The translations under genes were made by a program, and so were the position numbers. This document shows, piece by piece, positions 60,814 to 64,000 of a DNA stretch of 64,000 bases. Below the pieces are notes generated by a model. The model was not told the origin of the DNA. It searched no databases and saw only the letters and a list, made by a program, of their open reading frames with translations. How positions within the stretch are numbered: position 1 is the first letter of the stretch; every line of letters begins with the position of its first letter. The stretch is from Flagellimonas chongwuensis (GTDB lineage: Bacteria; Bacteroidota; Bacteroidia; Flavobacteriales; Flavobacteriaceae), in assembly GCF_013376415.1 (NCBI RefSeq), contig NZ_WYET01000005.1, forward strand, positions 61,640-125,639, written 5' to 3'.

Positions 60814-62067
60814 ATGCCCTTGATGCGATTTGCCTACATTCTTTTTCTGACGTGTCTGGTGATCCCCTCGGTTTCCGGACAGGTTATGGAGGAAGTAAAT
60901 CCCCCAGAAAATATAAAATCGGTGATTTTTAAAGGTCCAACGGAAGACCAGTTTCCGGTAATACAGCTCGGAGAGTCAATGACTTTGGAGTTCGATGACC
61001 TCTTGGCCAACGAACAAGATTACTATTACAAAATTGTTCATTGTGATTACGATTGGACACCTTCCCAATTATTAAAATCACAATATCTTTCCGGTGCGGA
61101 CAACCAACGGATTATCGACTACGAGAACAGCTACACCACCCTTCAGCCCTACTCCAATTATCGCCTTTCCATCCCCAACGAGAACGTTAGATTAACGGTC
61201 AGCGGCAATTTTGTACTGGAAATCTACAATAGTTACGGCGACCTTCAATTTTCCAGAAGGTTTGTGGTTTACCGGAATGCGGTCTCTGTTGCAGGCACCG
61301 TAAAGCGGTCCAGGGATTTTAACTTTATCAACACCAAACAAGTAGTACAGTTCAATATCAACACTGCCGGCTTCAATGTGGTAAATCCCAAAAAGGAGGT
61401 CAAGGTCGCCATCATACAGAACCACCAATGGTCCACGGCTCTTTATAACATCAAACCACAATTTACCATTGGCACGGAACTCGTGTACAAGTACAATGAG
61501 GAAACGAGTTTTTTTGGTGGCAACGAGTACCTGAACTTCGACACTAAAGACCTTCGCTCCCCAACATTTGCCATTTCCAGAATTGAGATGAGTGACGTGT
61601 ACCACCACTATCTGTTCACCAATGAATATCGGTTCGACCAAGAGTACACCTATTTTCCGGACATTAATGGCGATTTTGTGGTAAGGACCCTCCAAGGGGA
61701 GGATGTTTCAAGAGAGGCAGAATATTCCAAGGTTCATTTTAGTTTGCCGTACACCGATTTGATAGGACTGGACGATGTGTACGTTATCGGAAAGTTCAAT
61801 AATTATGGGTTGACCGATGAAAACAAAATGATATTCAACGAGGAAACCGGAAAGTTTGAGGCAACCCTTTTAATGAAGCAAGGGTTTTACAACTATAAAT
61901 ATGTTATCCAACGGGAAGACGGTACCATCGAACCCAATGTGGTAAGTGGCAATTTTCATTTTACCGAAAACAACTACCTTATATTGGTATATTATCGAGA
62001 TTTTGGTGATATGTATGACAGTATAATAGGTATAGGCTCCACAAACTCCCAAAATATCAGCAATTAA
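60814..62067 (+). CDS. Type IX secretion system plug protein (DUF5103)
   Basis: 417 residues, signal peptide (FAYILFLTCLVIPSVSGQ) then a DUF5103 domain: PENIKSVIFKGPTEDQFPVIQLGESMTLEFDDL, split here as PPENIKSVIFKG and QFPVIQLGESMTLEFDDL, then CDYDWTPSQLL and YSNYRLSIPNENVRLTVSGN. The C-terminal third is beta rich with FNNYGLTDENKM, resembling a starch-binding-like module. DUF5103 proteins have been described as the 'plug' that blocks the SprA translocon of the type IX secretion system. Divergent from the nqr operon; the next gene starts 30 bases on. Confidence 0.85.
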   Translation: MPLMRFAYILFLTCLVIPSVSGQVMEEVNPPENIKSVIFKGPTEDQFPVIQLGESMTLEFDDLLANEQDYYYKIVHCDYDWTPSQLLKSQYLSGADNQRIIDYENSYTTLQPYSNYRLSIPNENVRLTVSGNFVLEIYNSYGDLQFSRRFVVYRNAVSVAGTVKRSRDFNFINTKQVVQFNINTAGFNVVNPKKEVKVAIIQNHQWSTALYNIKPQFTIGTELVYKYNEETSFFGGNEYLNFDTKDLRSPTFAISRIEMSDVYHHYLFTNEYRFDQEYTYFPDINGDFVVRTLQGEDVSREAEYSKVHFSLPYTDLIGLDDVYVIGKFNNYGLTDENKMIFNEETGKFEATLLMKQGFYNYKYVIQREDGTIEPNVVSGNFHFTENNYLILVYYRDFGDMYDSIIGIGSTNSQNISN

Positions 62068-62096
62068 TTATCTTTAGGCCCAAATCCTCGAAGGAC

Positions 62097-63350
62097 ATGG
62101 GCAAAAAAGATGGTTTGATCACCAAGGGTCGCTACGAATTAAAGTTTAGAGGCGTTGAATGTCTAAACTGTGGACATCCCCTCGACATCAGTGATAAATA
62201 TTGCCCCAATTGCTCCCAGGCTAACAGCACCAAAAAACTTACAATTAAGGATTTTATTGATGAGTTCTTTTCTGGACTGATCAATTATGATTCCAAGCTC
62301 CTTAAAACACTTTCAGCCCTATTGCTTCGACCAGGACGTATTTCAAAAGACTACGTAAACGGAAAAAGGGTCTCTTACACGAACCCGTTTCGTTTTTTGC
62401 TGAGCTTGGCATTCCTTTATTTTTTAATGTTCACCTACAATAGTCATTTCGATGACTGGGATCAGGCCGCAAAAGATTTTGACAGCACTATATATAATGG
62501 TTCACCCTTCAAATTTAATACCGAATCGGGAGGCATAGAAGTAGATAGCACTATCTACAAAAAACAGAGCGAATCAACCCAGATGACCTTGGATTCCTTA
62601 AAAAGGATAAACCCGAATATTTCGGTCGGCCTACAACATCTTGATTCCATCAAAAATGGAGACCCAAAACTTTCTGCAAAGCTAGGTAATTTAGATTCCC
62701 TTGGAGTTTTTATAAAAGATATCGAACAGTCACAACAAAAAAAGGACTCTTTTATGAATGCCGACCCATCGGGCTATTTTAAAACACTCGAAGCCAAATC
62801 GGGTATTGATGCTTTTTCCAAAAAAGCGGAGTTTTTCGGGCTCTACATTAAAAAGGACACCCTGTACAACTTCGAGCAGGCCCAGACTCTCTACAACATC
62901 CAAGAGACAACAACCAACAAAATGGCCTTCAATTTTTCCAACAGTGTTTGGAAGGTGGTGAGCGAACCAGGAACCTGGGTCAACGAAACAATTTCCAAGC
63001 TCCCATTTGTCATTTTCTTCTTCATGCCGGTGTTCACAGTCTTCATTTGGTTGGTGTACATCAGAAAAAATTATACCTACACCGATCATCTTATTTTTAG
63101 TTTCCACAATCAGTCGCTCTTGTTTATCTTGCTCATCCTTAGCCTTACATTGGATACCATATTCGATATAAATAGCTCAGGGATTTTTCTGTTGATTTTC
63201 GCCTTTTACCTATATAAGGCAATGCGAAAATTCTACGGACAAGGAAGATTTAAAACTATTGTGAAATACATCTTTTTGAACACGGTATTTATGATCTTGG
63301 CCTTTTTCACGATTATAGTCACGTTTGCAGGAAGCGGTTTAACCTATTGA
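62097..63350 (+). CDS. DUF3667 membrane protein with N-terminal zinc ribbon
   Basis: 417 residues. A Cys4 zinc ribbon at the start (VECLNCGHPLDISDKYCPNC), then the DUF3667 landmark DSKLLKTLSALLLRPGRISKDYVNGKRV and FRFLLSLAFLYFLMF (first helix). A large charged, probably periplasmic or cytosolic loop (about residues 120-300) follows, then three or four hydrophobic helices at the C-terminus. Family is widespread in Bacteroidota, function unknown. Its TGA overlaps the region just upstream of the apaG start, so co-translation is likely. Confidence 0.85.
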   Translation: MGKKDGLITKGRYELKFRGVECLNCGHPLDISDKYCPNCSQANSTKKLTIKDFIDEFFSGLINYDSKLLKTLSALLLRPGRISKDYVNGKRVSYTNPFRFLLSLAFLYFLMFTYNSHFDDWDQAAKDFDSTIYNGSPFKFNTESGGIEVDSTIYKKQSESTQMTLDSLKRINPNISVGLQHLDSIKNGDPKLSAKLGNLDSLGVFIKDIEQSQQKKDSFMNADPSGYFKTLEAKSGIDAFSKKAEFFGLYIKKDTLYNFEQAQTLYNIQETTTNKMAFNFSNSVWKVVSEPGTWVNETISKLPFVIFFFMPVFTVFIWLVYIRKNYTYTDHLIFSFHNQSLLFILLILSLTLDTIFDINSSGIFLLIFAFYLYKAMRKFYGQGRFKTIVKYIFLNTVFMILAFFTIIVTFAGSGLTY

Positions 63351-63355
63351 TAGTT

Positions 63356-63742
63356 ATGTTTACACAGGTAACCAAAGGAATAAAAGTATCGGTACGCACC
63401 TCTTTTGAAGGCACATTCTTTAAGAATTATAAAGTGCATTATGCATTCGGATACACCATAACCATAGAAAATCTGAGTAAGGACACCGTACAGCTTACCG
63501 CAAGGCACTGGGACGTATTCGATGCCCTTAAGGACATGGAGACCATTGATGGAGAAGGCGTAATAGGCAGAAAACCCGTGATTAAACCCGGTAAATCGCA
63601 CACCTATAGTTCTGGATGCCTTTTAGCTTCACCCGTTGGAGCCATGCGAGGACACTACCAGATGGTCAACTTTACCAATGCCAACGAATTTGAAGTGGAT
63701 ATACCTACCTTTAAGTTTGCCGCGCCGTTTGCCATAAACTGA
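63356..63742 (+). CDS. apaG: ApaG domain protein
   Basis: 128 residues from the ATG at 63356 (the frame is open to a TTG 9 bases earlier, which overlaps the DUF3667 stop). ApaG fibronectin-III-like fold: YAFGYTITIENLSKDTVQLTARHW, then GVIGRKPVIKPGKSHTYSSG and MRGHYQMVN. Cytosolic; Salmonella ApaG is tied to Co2+ resistance and Mg2+ efflux, but biochemical activity is unsettled. Confidence 0.95.
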   Translation: MFTQVTKGIKVSVRTSFEGTFFKNYKVHYAFGYTITIENLSKDTVQLTARHWDVFDALKDMETIDGEGVIGRKPVIKPGKSHTYSSGCLLASPVGAMRGHYQMVNFTNANEFEVDIPTFKFAAPFAIN

Positions 63743-63814
63743 TTCAGGTTATTTTAAAATCCTTATAGGTTTCATTACCTTTGGTAGAATTGTTTAATAA
63801 TTAAAAACATTTCT

Positions 63815-64000
63815 ATGGGAAAAGGATTTTTTCAAGTTCCAACAGCATACAATGAGCCTGTACTAAGCTACGCTCCAGGTTCTCCCGAACGAGAAGAAGT
63901 ACTCAAACAATACAAGGCGTTTTACGACAGTGAAGTGGACGTTCCGCTTTACATCGGAAGCGAAGAAATAAGAACGGGCAACACCAGGCCCATGTCGCCC
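63815..64000 (+). CDS. pruA: L-glutamate gamma-semialdehyde dehydrogenase, N-terminal fragment (3' end outside window)
   Basis: The first 62 codons of a gene that continues past the window. The N-terminus MGKGFFQVPTAYNEPVLSY, followed by APGSPEREEV and VPLYIGSEEIRTGNT, matches the start of 1-pyrroline-5-carboxylate dehydrogenases of the Bacteroidota type, which oxidise glutamate semialdehyde to glutamate in proline catabolism. Only the amino-terminal lead-in is visible; catalytic residues lie outside. It starts 72 bases after apaG on the same strand. Confidence 0.85.
   Translation, partial: MGKGFFQVPTAYNEPVLSYAPGSPEREEVLKQYKAFYDSEVDVPLYIGSEEIRTGNTRPMSP

Overview
The window looks like a chromosomal segment from a marine member of the Flavobacteriaceae (Bacteroidota), probably close to Muricauda/Flagellimonas. 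The taxonomic call is inference from gene content: a type IX secretion plug protein and a gliding-motility type C-terminal sorting domain, a complete Na+-translocating NADH:quinone reductase (nqrABCDEF) operon, kynurenine-pathway enzymes, a FeS-type photolyase, DUF1573/DUF3667/DUF5103 proteins, and promoter elements of the Bacteroidota form TAnnTTTG in several intergenic regions. Genes are dense on both strands. I see no tRNA, rRNA or CRISPR array, and no gene-free stretch longer than 300 bases; the longest gaps (about 200 bases: 15143-15345, 43421-43634, 49346-49552) hold promoter-like elements only.

Layout. 1-3468 (+): 3' part of ftsH, a LUD-domain protein, then the overlapping phospholipid set cdsA-psd-acyl-CoA-binding protein. 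3465-8077 (-): a sterol-desaturase-type membrane hydroxylase and a three-gene sugar cluster (nucleotidyltransferase, GHMP sugar kinase, Tat-exported GH109-like oxidoreductase fold). 8175-10799 (-): valS. 10997-15142: DUF1573 protein, PDZ/aspartyl protease, aminotransferase and murB. 15346-17547 (+): an ECF sigma/anti-sigma pair, a cysteine-rich small membrane protein and a second ECF sigma factor. 17610-24655: lipA, gapA, a hybrid histidine kinase, lpxK (-), a Nif3-like protein and a coiled-coil CT398-like protein that has lost its zinc cysteines. 24734-29198: kynurenine 3-monooxygenase (-) divergent from a three-gene photolyase/cryptochrome operon (DUF2256, cry-DASH, FeS-BCP) preceded by a clear inverted repeat.

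29341-38702: clpP, MscS channel, a small protein with an ECF sigma factor, a lipoprotein, an S41 protease, an MFS transporter, kynureninase, a GNAT acetyltransferase, an O-methyltransferase, a PAP2 phosphatase and TatA. 38783-43420 (-): M1 peptidase, DUF6702 protein, a heptanucleotide tandem repeat and two related carboxypeptidase-regulatory-domain proteins. 43635-46950 (+): a surface-type protein with 93-residue near-identical repeats and a T9SS type B cargo protein. 47028-51934: M15 and M48 peptidases, small proteins, gpmI and map. 51953-52391: a GxxExxY gene bounded by an inverted repeat, a likely small inserted cassette. 52386-64000: methyltransferase, apbE, a small conserved protein, nqrFEDCBA (-), then T9SS plug protein, DUF3667 protein, apaG and the start of pruA (+).

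How parts connect: ApbE, encoded beside nqr, is the expected enzyme that attaches FMN to NqrB/NqrC. TatA and two Tat-signal proteins lie in the same window. KMO and kynureninase are consecutive-but-one steps of tryptophan catabolism. The T9SS plug protein belongs to the machinery that would export the type B cargo at 45784. The most interesting items are the photolyase operon with its inverted-repeat operator candidate and a previously unlisted 49-residue gene, and the GxxExxY cassette whose right end supplies the GTG start of the next gene.
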